From Steinernema hermaphroditum (taxonomy: Eukaryota > Nematoda > Chromadorea > Rhabditida > Steinernematidae), in contig CM059625.1 of assembly GCA_030435675.1 (NCBI GenBank), forward strand, positions 1,302,001 to 1,366,000: DNA of 64,000 nt, read 5' to 3'. Position numbers and translations under genes: made by a program. Below are positions 15,285 to 26,489 of the stretch, piece by piece; position 1 is the first letter of the stretch; the number at the start of each line of letters is the position of its first letter. Below the pieces are notes generated by a model, which worked only from the letters and a program-made list of their open reading frames with translations, had not been told where the DNA came from and made no database searches.

Positions 15285-15933
15285 CCGACAGTGACTCAGA
15301 GAACGACCCCTTTCGAGAAATATGAAATGCAAAACTTTTGCGATGGGTTCAAGTTTCACAGGCAGTTGTTAGAAGTTGACTTCCAACAGATGGCCCTTCT
15401 TCTACGAGAATTTGGAGCGCCCGATCGGCTTACTGCGAAGGATGTCTGCAGATTTGAGGCGTCCGATTTTCCTCGAGAGTTTATGCTTCGGATTCGCGAT
15501 GCCGCAGAGCAATGGCTGAGGTCCATTGGAGTTAATGTGATGGTAGGTCTGAGCGACTTTCTACGTTTTGATTTCTATGTGAAAGAGGTCGAAATGGGGC
15601 ATGAAACGATAGCTAAGAGTAACTAACTGTTTCTCTAGCCAAATGTGTGAACATTTAGAGCTACACCCGGCCTCCACCAGGCACCCCACCAACTACTGTG
15701 CTCGACTCATACCAGCGCTTCTGTGAGGCAATGCAAGCGAACTCGCTCAGGTGCTAGTATTGTAACGGTGGACGATTAAATCTGATATATTATATTTCAG
15801 CTGTCCACCATACTCAGCCACCCGATTGCCCTGCATCCAAGAAGGTAGCGATACGGAGGAGGACGAAGAGTTCACGGCCGCAATCGAACGCGTCGAGCAA
15901 GAGGAGCTCAAAAACATCATTGAGGACAAATGA
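15285..15933 (+). CDS. 3' part of an unidentified gene with acidic C-terminus
   Basis: Three exons join in phase: 15285-15542 (phase 0), 15659-15750 (ends phase 2) and 15801-15933 with TGA at 15931. They encode 160 residues. The first part is helical (FDFQQ-type segments, LLREFGAPDRL, RIRDAAEQWLRSIGVNVM). A Pro-rich link (YTRPPPGTPPTT) follows, then a helix containing SYQRFCEAMQ, and a strongly acidic tail (SDTEEDEEF, EQEELKNIIEDK). The first exon begins at an acceptor (agttatcag), so the N-terminus lies upstream and was not identified. The next gene begins about 350 nt downstream on the same strand, which would suit an operon. The family is not recognised. Confidence 0.55.
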
Positions 15934-16288
15934 GTCCTAGTTTTGTCTCCTACCTTGGTTCTCTTCTCATGCAATTTGTCTCCTGTTCTTACTGCTTTTC
16001 GCCGCCCAATGTTTCTTACTTGCTTTAGTCTTGTTTTAGTGGTTCGCCCTTAATAGTCTTTGCTTCATATTTGCCCGACTAGCCCAAAATCTCTTGACTG
16101 CCCATTCTGTTAGCATTTATCATAGTGTTTCTTCTGATTGCAACCTTCGTGACTTTGTAATAGTTTAATGAACGATTTCTGAGCGTATACGCTCTTTTGA
16201 TGCACTTACCGGGTCTTGTATAACCCTATTAATTATTATCTTTTATGTTTTTCCTTCGGTTTTTCTTTCAGTCACTTCAAGATTGCAT

Positions 16289-17012
16289 ATGGCGGCAGTG
16301 GACGAGGTGATCCCGGTGATGCGCGACGCCTGGACATCGACGCATTCAAACATCACACAGCAATTGGTTGTCCGCCACTACACTAAGCCGTGTAAGTTAA
16401 GGAAACGGTTAAACCCCATACTTTATTCACTGCAACCAAGACAAAGTAGCAAAAATTTCTCGAGATGCTCAAAAATATGATAGACATGAGTTGTTTCAGG
16501 CTGCTCGAAATTCATCACATCCGATACGACAAAGCGCCCTAAGGACCACGAAGGAGATACGTCTTCTCGACGTAAGAAGAAGAAAGGTAGACCATCATAG
16601 AACGAGACACTTTCTAACGGTGCTCGAAGCGGGATTTTCAAGCATTAAACCTATTTTTGTGCGTCTGCAACTCAAACAAAATCCTTCCGTGTCATTTTAA
16701 CGTTTCTGCAATTAAATTGCTCTTATATTTTCAATTTTAGAAAAGTCAAAATCGGCGAGAACTGCTGGCAAAGAATCCGTTATCCACCAAGTCAGAACGC
16801 AACCAAATTTCGGTGCATCGATCTTTGTCGCTTTCAAATCTGCAAAGTCAAGCGAATTCCGCACAATGATTGAGGAATGTATGGAAAAGTGGAATATGAC
16901 CGAAGAAGTTACGGCGGACAGCCTGCTTCCACGTGCCACTGATGGTCCTTCAGTATGCTTGCTACACGGGTATAAAGCAGTGAGAATGAAATATTTAGAC
17001 ATCCGGCGTTGA
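16289..17012 (+). CDS. small Lys-rich protein of unknown function
   Basis: Three exons (16289-16391, 16500-16586, 16741-17012) close in phase 1 and 1 and give 153 residues. The ATG is 17 nt after the acceptor tttctttcag, suggesting a trans-spliced first exon. The first third (MAAVDEVIPVMRDAW) is mixed. The second exon is small and ends in RRKKKK, which continues as EKSKSARTAGKES, so a basic, probably nuclear-targeting stretch lies near residues 55-75. The last exon looks globular (ASIFVAFKSAKSSEFRTMIE, then LLHGYKAVRMKYLDIRR). No family is recognised. All three splice junctions are canonical, and the frame is open only when they are used, which supports a real gene. Confidence 0.55.
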
Positions 17013-18883
17013 CTTCGAGCCGATTATTTAAGTAGCCGTACCACACTGTACCGCATTCGACACTTCATTTCACCATTATCCTATACGAACAACTAACTAT
17101 TCGGTAATGAACGCTCAATTAGTGTTTCATAGGTTCATAGGAAAGGTTTCAGTCCCCTATCATCAACCAACTCGTCCACCTCTTTGCCCAGCTCAATGCC
17201 ACCACTCTCTCTACCCAGTCGAGGTCTTGATGAATATACTCTGGTGAGACCAGATTCGTTTTTGACTAAGTGGGTTCTAGTAAAGTACGACCATACTCCC
17301 TCTTCATGACATCAACCATACCTTCAACCATACTCTATTTACCTCACGCCGCTGCTCTGGTAAAATCAGCTCACGTGGTCTTACTCAATTTAGTAAACCT
17401 AGCTATTTCAGCGACAATCTGTTTCCGCAAACATTCTAAAACGAACCGCCTAAGCGTCCCTTTCACATTTCATATGCGCCATAAAGTTAAATGGCAAAAA
17501 GGTTAAGTTGCCCTGCATGTGCTTTAATATGTTCATTGAAGATTGACAGGAAAAGACTTGCTCCTCTATGGTGGCTCCGCTCATCGCCGTAATAGAACAG
17601 CAAGCCTTCTCAAGTCGCTTTACCAGTATTACCATTAAACTATTATGCAATCGTAAGTCGGTGTAGTATGCGTGCGACTAACGTTCATCGGATTGTTTTG
17701 AAGATTCTCTCCTCTCCAACAACTGCAACTACGTATCAGCTATAGCTTCCCTTACTCCACTGAACCGTCTGCTCATCAACACGACACATTTGTAGGTTTA
17801 ACTCAGATGATATTATGCATTTGACAAGAGTACCACTTTCAGCTTCGACGCTCATCTCTCTTCACAGGAACTTCGCTGCTAGGGTTTCAAATTCAGCGTG
17901 CTCATGTTCAAATTTCGCTGACAGTCTTCCTTACTTAGCAGGCCATCACGAGGAAGTGTGAGCGGGGGTGCAGACCTGTATAGATAGGCAAACGGCACCA
18001 GAAAAACATTCTCTTTCCTATTACAAATCTTTTCTTAGCAGGAACGTCTTCCATCACTATCGCAACAATTCGTTTAAAAACAACTAGACATGAATCAGCT
18101 GGAGAATAGGAACCGGTTGGGTCATGTACGCAAGAAACTCTATAAAGCGATTTCATGTGGCCCTTTTATACATAAGAAATCCAATTTAGCGTAGAACTCC
18201 AGAAACAAAGCTATAGGGAAGTTACCAGCTGAAAATAAGGACCGAAAACTGACTTACGAAACTGAACAGGTCGCTGAGCGCAGAACGGTTTTTGCTACGA
18301 TCAGTCTCCGACCGAGATCTCCAGACGTGACTACGGGAAGTGGAGCCCTTTTTACCGACAGACGGACGCGATCAATCACGTTTATTCTGAGAGGTGTCCG
18401 TTAGTTTACTTTCAATGAAACATCAGACCATATATGGCGCATTTTAGAATATTTTCGTCTGGACTTCTTTAAAAATCTTGAACTTTATGAGCTATAATAT
18501 TACGGTAGTACGTGGAAACCCTCTTCACTGATATTTCAAATGAAATATATCATATATACTTAGAAATGTAATGCAGTATGAGCATAATCTAACTTCCTTT
18601 AATAATATCATCATGTTTCAACTTTAGTGAAGACACCACTGGATCATCATCTCCTGATTCCTTTCAACTTCCAGGTGCTGTGGACTCAAACATTGCTCAA
18701 GCCTCCTGGTGTATCCTGTTCCTACTTCACAGCCCTCCTCCATGCGAAGATCCTATTTTGCGTCAATTATTATTATTTGGTTAAAATCTGTAGTGCTTTA
18801 TCTAGTCTATTTTGGTGTGGCGTTCGTACGCTGAGTATATCTTATGCGAGCAAACCTCATTGCTTGACTAATCACTTACAGGC
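17013..18883. other. between-gene stretch with possible upstream exons of the MADF-like gene
   Basis: No complete gene is seen. Several AG...GT bounded segments have Ser/Pro-rich open frames (17153-17223, 17740-17794). One at 18628-18674 (reading EDTTGSSSPDSFQLP) is in phase with the exon at 18882 and may encode the N-terminus of the MADF-like protein. The phases of the other segments do not match one another, so they are left unassigned. Confidence 0.35.
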
Positions 18884-19513
18884 ATGTCTGCTGTTCTCCA
18901 ACACCTGATTTATCCTGAACAGACCAACTGTTTCCTCATCAAGGTCATGAAGGATTACCCGATTCTTTGGACTGAGGGTGAGGAGGCCGACGTTCCTTTG
19001 CGCGACATTGCCTTCCGCGCTGTTCTGGACCGTTTGCGTAAGGAGTGTCGCCGTGAGTTCTGTAAGTTACTGCAAAGTATTATCGTGACGATGTGACAAG
19101 ACAATTCTAACTGCATCAGTTTCGTTAGAATTTTCATTAGTTTCATAGCATTTCTTGGCTACTGCAGCTTCTCTCTGAGAGCTCATTCTAGGGGACGATC
19201 GCTGCATTCGCCGCACTTGGGCTCTTCTTCGCTATCACTACATCCACAACCAGCATCTTATGGAGGAGCCGTACGTCCGTGAGCTCAGCTATCTGTACGG
19301 AAAGGTCCCCAAAGCTCCTCAAGTTATCCGTAAGATGCTCCAGCTCTCTAATTTTTGTGGTCTTCAGTTCCAATTTCAGTTGCTGAACGCGTTTCTGAGG
19401 AGTCCAATGTGCTGGGCCTTGGTGATCTCATCATCACTCGCAATGAAAAACTCCCACCCAACACCAACGCTTACCAGACTGAACACATGGAAGTGGAGAA
19501 AGTTCAGAACTAA
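18884..19513 (+). CDS. MADF-like (Myb/SANT-like) DNA-binding domain protein
   Basis: Exons 18884-19061, 19192-19329 and 19380-19513 join in phase 1 and 1, giving 149 residues; the last intron is 50 nt. Residues 17-97 have the MADF pattern: FLIKVMKDYPILW, a charged stretch (DVPLRDIAFRAVLDRLRKEC), then WDDRCIRRTWALLRYHYI and a final aromatic segment YVRELSYLYG. MADF domains usually bind DNA in transcription factors. The C-terminal 50 residues are acidic and polar. The exon at 18882 also accepts an in-phase upstream exon (18628-18674), so the protein may start earlier; ATG 18884 is the first Met of this exon. AATAAA lies at 19617-19622. The assignment rests on pattern, not a strong consensus, so confidence in the domain is moderate and in the gene itself good. 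Confidence 0.68.
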
Positions 19514-20787
19514 ACGATAGCGAAGGTGTAACAATTGTTGTATACATTGTGATGTTTCTCTAAATCAATAACTGTAGCATAGTCAACGAAAATGATTTGT
19601 ATCTTACGCGTATCTTAATAAATTCCTAGTCGATTGTAAGTCGATATGCGAACTGTAGTATTCATCTACCAGGTACATTTCCGAAGCTAATCTCTTTGTG
19701 GATACAGGTACTCAATTAAGAGAGGTGGCGCTTCTAATTAATTTGGCTTTCTGGAAACCCTCTGCTGGTACATCTAGTGTGCCTGGTCATCTTGACAAGT
19801 GCAAGTAACTAGCTCTTTGCGAAGTTCCTATTCAATGATTCCCCTAACACAGCAGATTTATCGCCTTTAGCGCCTTTCTACACGCAAATAATGCGCTATT
19901 TCCTTTCCGTTCCAAGCAGACCCTAGCGTGATGCAAAGTACATTTTCAGTTGCCGGTTATGTTCGCTTCACATTGCTTGAGTCTTCATTGTCCTCTTGTT
20001 CATAGCTTAGTCTTGCCATGATTATTCTTCAAATGAAAATAATCGTACTCATGTGTTGCCTCTACATGTCCTACCATGTTCACCGCCACGAAGCGCTCAA
20101 CTTACCTCAGATTGAGAGCATCCGTAACATTATCATCGATAATATTTGGTTCCGGTTAATGTGTCAATAAGACAATAAGCAAGAGCTGTTTAGGCATGTA
20201 TGGCGAGCCGTGAAGCCAAGAACGCGAGTTAGGATTACCCCTCAAGTTATGCGGATGATGAATAGAACCTTTAAGAGGACGCGACTCCGTTAGAGATGTA
20301 TGCGATCGTTTAATTTACCAAACGATTATTATCCCTTGATAACGTGTACAGGAAGGAGGTGACTTCGAGGCAGTTCAGTTTCAGTTCAACAGCTTCACGT
20401 TCTCCTCTTCAACCAATGTGCAATCCATTTCAGCTAGCCCGTTAGCATTTGTGCCGCCGTTTTGCTGGAAAAACAAAAAAAAAGATAATTGCGTTATAAT
20501 ACCGAACACCGATGGACGTAGTGACAGGAATCTGAACTTAAAAAGGCGACGTAAATATCAAAAACATAATTTTTAGTAAAACCTTTGCGTAATTATCGTT
20601 TTTGTCGGGGTCAACCTTTGATCATTGTAGTGCGCAGTATGTTTAAGGCATGATGCGGAGAACCCGTCCTTCCAGCAGCCTGCTCGCCGCTCAGTGCGAT
20701 AAGATCGTCAACGCATTCACCACTCTCTGTTTTTGCAGGCATTTCCTGACCTCTGCCGCTGCTCACTTCTAATTTGTTTATTTTGCG
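19514..20787. other. intergenic stretch upstream of the M20 cluster
   Basis: This starts with the 3' UTR of the MADF-like gene (poly(A) signal at 19617). The rest, AT-rich with short open frames in all directions, shows no supported gene. It presumably contains the promoter of the first M20 peptidase gene. Confidence 0.4.
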
Positions 20788-22143
20788 ATGGCGCGATTGA
20801 TGCCCGCTAGCAATAGCGTCAAAGATTTGCTTGTCGAGCTGATGAAAATCGACTCGACAACAACAAGAGAAGGTTAGTTTGCATGCTTGTCCTCGTTGAT
20901 TTGGAAGTTTCTTGAAGGCCATTTAATCACCAAAGCTTTCTGTAATTCTGATGAACGAGTAACTAAACATTGTTTTGCGCCAAGTAACCATAAACTTTAA
21001 TTTAGCTCAAGTCGCCACCGCATTGACGGAGTATTTGCGCTCGAAAGGATGGATCGTGCGTGAGCAACACTTGAAAGAACAACCTGAGCGATTCAATATC
21101 TTGGTCACGAAGAAAGAAGTCACTGGAAAGGGCCCACGATTTCTGTTCAACAGCCATCTCGACACAGTTCCTCCCTTCATCCCTCCATCGTTTGACGAAA
21201 CCAACATTTATGGTCGTGGATCGAACGATGCTAAAGGACAAGTGGCTTCGATGATCAAGGCTGCAGAGAGACTGTCTATTGAGTGCCCGGAGCTCGTTGA
21301 TGATATTGGCCTACTTTTTGTCGTTGGAGAAGAAACGGACCACGCTGGGATGATTGTAAGTTCTGTTTCAATTCCACTGAAGCTTCGATGAACTGAAGAT
21401 TCCAAAAAATTTCATTCACATCCTTTAGGAAGCCAACAAGCTCAATCTTCAACCAGAATTCTTGGTCGTTGGGGAGCCGACCGACATGAAGTTCGCCCGT
21501 ATGCAGAAAGGAGCCACAAAGGTTTAACAACAATACAAAGTGTGCAGTCGATTAATGAATCCATTTCAGTTCGCTATCAAAGTCCAAGGCAAGGCGGCCC
21601 ACTCTGGTTATCCCAACATGGGTGAAAGTGCAATCGAAAAACTGCTCGACATTTTGAATGAACTCCGCTCCTACCCCTGGCCATCAGACGAAAAGCTCGG
21701 AAGCACTACGCTCAATATCGGCTTTATCAAAGGAGGTCAAGCAGTCAATGCACTGGCCGCCGAAGCCGAAGCGGCCGTCATGTTCCGGGTCACGAAGTCA
21801 GTCGACGAAATCCTGCAAAAGGTTAGGGAAATTGTTGGAACTCGTGGTGTTGTGGAAGTTTGGGGAAGAAATGAACCAGTTCAGCTTACAGGTATAGCCG
21901 ATTGTAGCGTGAGTTTGTCACTGAGTTAAGATTTCAGAGCCACCTCCAGAATATGAATCTCATGTCGTCGCTTTCAACACTGACATTCCGTATTTTGCCA
22001 ATCGAGACAAGCTGAAGGCAACCTTCTTATTCGGACCTGGATCCATCACTAACGCTCATTCAAAAGACGAGTTCATTCCGCTTGAGGAGCTTGAAGGCGC
22101 TGTCGACGTCTATGTCAATCTTGCCCGAAAAATGTTGGCTTAA
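20788..22143 (+). CDS. M20-family zinc metallopeptidase/deacylase (ArgE-like), no signal peptide
   Basis: Five exons (20788-20872, 21006-21355, 21429-21521, 21570-21891, 21938-22143) close in phases 1, 0, 0, 1 and give 351 residues, a usual length for the family. All M20 catalytic positions are visible: H79 and D81 in NSHLDTVPP, bridging D103 in GRGSNDAKG, catalytic E137 and ligand E138 in GEETD, GEPTD at 160-164, and the last His ligand H324 in NAHS. The dimerisation-domain motif KAAHSGYPNMGESA is also present. Such enzymes hydrolyse N-acyl amino acids, acetylornithine or peptides. The SHLDTVPPFIP motif is closer, from memory, to fungal and bacterial ArgE-like proteins than to animal ACY1 or carnosinase. 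With no signal peptide it should be cytosolic. The next gene is its tandem duplicate with identical intron positions. Confidence 0.9.
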
Positions 22144-22737
22144 TCATTACTAGTGTGAGTAAATGTAGCATATCCTGTACTTTCGGCTTCTTTCGACAAA
22201 AACCATCTTGATGCTATACAGGACTCTTTTATGATTGCAGGAAGCAATTAACCTAGTTCAAACTACGTTCTAAAAAGCATTCAACTCCGCAAAATTGGAC
22301 GATATCGGAACAAAAATAGTATTAGTCTCATCAAGGAACGGAAAGTTACAATGCTAAGTGCGAAGTCGACATGAAACAATTTTTGCGTCCGTATCAACCG
22401 CTTACTTGGCTTGTTTATTATCGCTGCAAGTGATCTCGCCCGTATTTGCCTAAAAAATGGGATCATTGATGCCTCAACCAGCTTTGTACGTCAATACTTG
22501 ACAAAATGCATGCAATCATAAACTGAAGGGCTATAGAAAAAGTGCACCGCGCTTTTAAATTCTAATCTTGACATTTATTGGACGTACTAACAAAAGCCAT
22601 TCGACTTATCACTTCTTATCTGTGGCGCACTCATGAAATTTAGTCTTTGTCCTCCCTGCTACGTGTAGTATTAAGTTCCGCCCTGTATTCTACTAACATA
22701 AAAGCACAAAATAGCCTAGCTTGATTTGTGAGCGTCC
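22144..22737. other. spacer between the two M20 genes
   Basis: This 594-nt AT-rich region has no supported gene. It should hold the 3' end of the first M20 transcript and the start site of the second. I see no clear AATAAA in the first 200 bases. Confidence 0.45.
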
Positions 22738-24087
22738 ATGTCACATCTTCTCTTAACCGTTTTGGTCGCGGTTTCCGTCGTAGGGCTCGCCCTAGCCAGG
22801 CCTGAGGAGTCGAAATGCATTTTCGAACCAGCGAGCGAGTCAGCAAAGGACCTTTTGTTGGAAATGATTAAAATTGAGTCAATTTCAGGAAAAGAGCGTA
22901 GGTTGATGTTATTAGAATTTTTGAAAAAGACGTTTGCAGAGTGCATGGGTGAAGCCTTGGTCGCCTATCTCGAAAATAAGACATGGATCGTTAAGACGCA
23001 GCCTTTGGAGGATAACCCGGGAAGATTCAACATTATCGCCACCAGAAAGGAGCTCTCTGTGAAAGGACCGAAGTTCCTATTTAACAGCCACTTCGACACC
23101 GTTCCACCATACATTGCACCATCGAGCGACGACGTGAATGTGTACGGCCGTGGTGCCAACGATGCCAAGGGACAGATGACAGCGATGCTGAAGGCTGCTC
23201 AGCAACTTGTCGAGAAGCATCCTGACATGGCCGACGAAATCGGAATTCTTTTTGTCGTCGGCGAGGAAGTTGATCATATCGGCATGATTGTAGGTTTCAT
23301 CGTAGAAATTTGTCAAGAAATAGTGAGTTTTCCAGGAATCCAACAAGCTAAACCTTCAACCTGACTATCTGATCGTGGGTGAACCCACTGAAATGAAATT
23401 CGCTCTCCTTCAAAAAGGAGTTGTGAAGGTAACATAAACACACATTTCGGAATAATAAGTCCTTACAGCTCGTTATCAAAGCCCACGGCAAGGCCGCCCA
23501 CTCGGGTTACCCTCAGATGGGAGTCAGTGCTATCGACAAGCTTCTTGACATTCTGGATGACCTTCGTCATCACCAATGGCCCAGCGACGAGAAGCTCGGA
23601 AGCACGACCATGAACATTGGACTGATTCAAGGAGGTCAAGCTATGAATGCGCTTGCTGCCGAAGCTCAGGCCTCGGTCATGTTCCGTGTCACGACATCAG
23701 CAAAGGATATCCATAACACTGTGACCAAAATTGTTGGCGGCCGAGCTGACATCGAATTCCTTGGGTACAACGATCCCGTGATTCTCTCGGGTATTTATTT
23801 TTGTGTTTTGCTCTTACATGAGAATCTTATTGTCCTGTTATTCTGTTATTACTGTCCTGTTATTACCAAAAATAATTTCAGAGCCTCCCAAAGGTTACCC
23901 GACTGATGTCGTTGCCTACAATACTGATCTGCCGTATTTCGACAATCGCGACAAACTCAAGGCTGCCTTCCTCTTCGGTCCTGGATCTATCACCTCTGCT
24001 CACTCGATGCGCGAGTTCATTCCTGTTGAGGACCTTGAGAAGGCCATAAACGTGTACGCCGACATTGCTCTTCAAATGTTAAAATAG
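22738..24087 (+). CDS. secreted M20-family zinc metallopeptidase/deacylase, tandem duplicate
   Basis: Five exons (22738-22897, 22940-23289, 23336-23428, 23469-23790, 23882-24087) give 376 residues. All four intron positions and phases (1, 0, 0, 1) match the upstream copy. The extra 25 residues are N-terminal and include a signal peptide (MSHLLLTVLVAVSVVGLALA) not seen in the other copy, so this enzyme should enter the secretory pathway. Catalytic residues are intact: H104 and D106 (NSHFDTVPP), D128 (GRGANDAKG), E162 and E163 (GEEVD), and H349 (SAHS). The first intron is only 42 nt, a multiple of three with no stop, so retention would add 14 residues in frame. The next gene starts 202 nt after this stop on the same strand. 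The likely role is hydrolysis (or reverse synthesis) of N-acyl amino acids or dipeptides; the substrate is not deducible. Confidence 0.9.
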
Positions 24088-24288
24088 AACAACTTTTGAA
24101 AATTATCATTATAGTATGAATAAGGCTTTGAAAAACGCATTAAAAAAAGTGTATTTACCCGAAAGATTATAAAATAAGAGAACAGCGTCATCAGGACGTT
24201 CGCCTATCTCGGACATGTTGCGAAAGTGTGGGCAATTACGACAAGCGTGCATCGCAGTCACCCGTTCCATGTAGTCGCACACTGAACG

Positions 24289-26489
24289 ATGATTCTGACT
24301 AGTCGCTTCGCTTCCTACACTGTTAACTATTGTGGTTCCTTTTCGAATTTTCTTTTATCCTCCACGCAAATATATGATTCTAAACCGGCACTGGTAAATT
24401 TCTTCTCGTTTGCGTTCCTTGTTAATATGAGCCTACGCAGGTAGACCCAGAAACGAACGAGGCACTATCCTTTGCAGCATTAAAGAACAAAGTTCAAATT
24501 TTCAGCGGGAAGTTGGTTTCAATTGGTGTAGCAAAGAAAGATGTTGTCGCGTCAGTCTGTGGAAATTCCATGGACTTCGTTGCTCTTTCCTTGGCAGTGG
24601 GCAACATTGGAGCAGTCTTCGCTCCCCTGAATCCAGCTTATAAGCAAGGTCGCTGATATTTCAATACGTACACATTTAATTCCGTTAACTTCAGGAGAGA
24701 TCCTAAAGTACGTGGAACAACTGAAGGCACGATGGATTTTTACTGATCAAGCCTCTTATGATAAAGTTATCGAATGTCGGAACCAATTGCCAGATATAAG
24801 AGAATGTCGATTACTTTCAGGCTATAAATGAATGCAAATTTTCAGGAGATCATTGTGCTAGGCCAACTAGACGACCAAACGTTGACGAATGTGGAAATTC
24901 CCGTCGTTAGAGATATTTCTGATACGGTAAGTTAATCCTCTTTAGTTAGTACGTTTTGTGCTCTGCACTGAGCGCTCAAACGTTAAAAGTATTTATTCAG
25001 GCCTTAATATTCTTCTCATCTGGAACAACAGGACTTCCGAAAGGCGTGCGACTAAGTCATCGCTCACTCATCGCCCACGTTCGTTTAATTAGGTATATTT
25101 GAGTCCTGTAACCGCTGCAATGAGCACTTTCAGTGCTACTGATTCTGACTCCACTACACCTATGCCGCGCATTGCTTCAAATGACAATGTATTCGGTGTG
25201 CTGCCTTATTTCCACGCAGGTGGATTAATTACTGTTTATTGCATGCTATCCCAAGGCACCACTGTTTACGTCAATAAGCTGTTTAAGGAGGAGTCTTTCT
25301 TTAATATTATTGAAAGGCATAAGGTACATCCAGGATCACTTCTTTTATTTAACACAGTATGCTACAGATCACGGTTATAAACGTTGTGCCTCCAATATTG
25401 AATTTTCTTCTGGGAAGCCAATCACAACTCAGTTCACTTCGGATGATATTGGTTGGAGCAAGTTCAGTTGATCAGAGCACAGTGAAGATGCTGCAGGAAG
25501 CCCTTCCTAATGTTAAGATCATTGAATGTAGGTTCTTCTCTAATCTGTCCTTTGTAAAAGCGGTGAAGATAGCATCGTTTTGGCGCTAAAATTTCTCCGT
25601 CGCCCACTATGTTTTAATGATACGCTAATGATATGCCCGGTAAAGGTGAAGCTTCTGCCGCATCTTTTGTTATGATTGCCGAAAAGCAACCTTTGCGGTT
25701 TTGCTCATATCGGCAATCAATCAATGGGGGCACGCAAAGAACAAATCAATGGTTCTAGTAATAAACATTTAATTTCGTTTTCTCAAAAGCAATCCTCACT
25801 ATATGATATGCAAAAGGGTAGATTGTAAGATAATCCTACTGTTCTAGTGTACGGTCTAACCGAAGTTGGAATTTTAACGCTTATGAGCCCCATCCACAAC
25901 AAGCCGAATACAACAGGCGTTCTCATGCCCGGCTTTGAATGCCGTCTTGTCGACGGGGAAATGTGGTTCCGCTCACCAACTGCGATGAGTGGCTATCTAC
26001 AAGACGAACAAACAAGAGAAATGACGACCGACAACCTGTGGATTCGCTCGGGCGACTTGGGCCACGTCGACGTGGACGGCTACTTTTCCATTACGGGCCG
26101 CGTTAAGGAGCTGATAAAGGTGCGTGGTTGGCAGGTGTCCCCGAAGGAGCTAGAGGACGCGCTGCGTTCGTCGTTTCCTCAAGCCGTGCACGACTGCTGC
26201 GTTATCGGAGTGCCCGATGCCGGCGCTGGTCAACTGCCTAGGGCGTACGTGGTTCTGAAAAGAGAATTCACTCTAACCGAGCATGATATACAAGAAATAA
26301 TTAGCCGTAAGCCAACTCACTCTTGCCGCATCTCATGATCACTCCTTAGAAAAGTTCATCAGTTACAAGCACCTTAAAGGAGGCGTTCAATTTGTCGAAG
26401 ACATACCTAAGAATGCGTCAGGCAAAGTGGACCGTTGCCGCCTTCTACGAGAGTTCATTGAAGCAACGAATGCAGGCAGAAGTGCATAA
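24289..26489 (+). CDS. acyl-CoA synthetase / 4-coumarate-CoA ligase-like adenylate-forming enzyme
   Basis: Nine exons: 24289-24393, 24441-24648, 24695-about 24804, 24846-24926, 25001-25092, 25134-25323, 25368-25527, 25848-26306, 26350-26489; about 514 residues. Adenylation motifs are clear: the phosphate-binding loop FFSSGTTGLPKGV, the YGLTE motif, the IRSGDLGHVD-DGYFSITGR hinge, and the catalytic Lys in PKNASGKVDR. The family activates a carboxylic acid as acyl-AMP and transfers it to CoA. There is no C-terminal SKL-type peroxisomal signal (it ends GRSA). Exon 1 (MILTSRF...) ends in YDSKPAL and continues as VDPETNEALSF, the expected family junction. The exon 3/4 join needs phase 0 after DIRE (24804), but the only GT lies one base later, so an indel or unusual site is present. 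AATAAA is at 26648. The 202-nt gap from the M20 gene suggests possible co-transcription. Confidence 0.88.
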
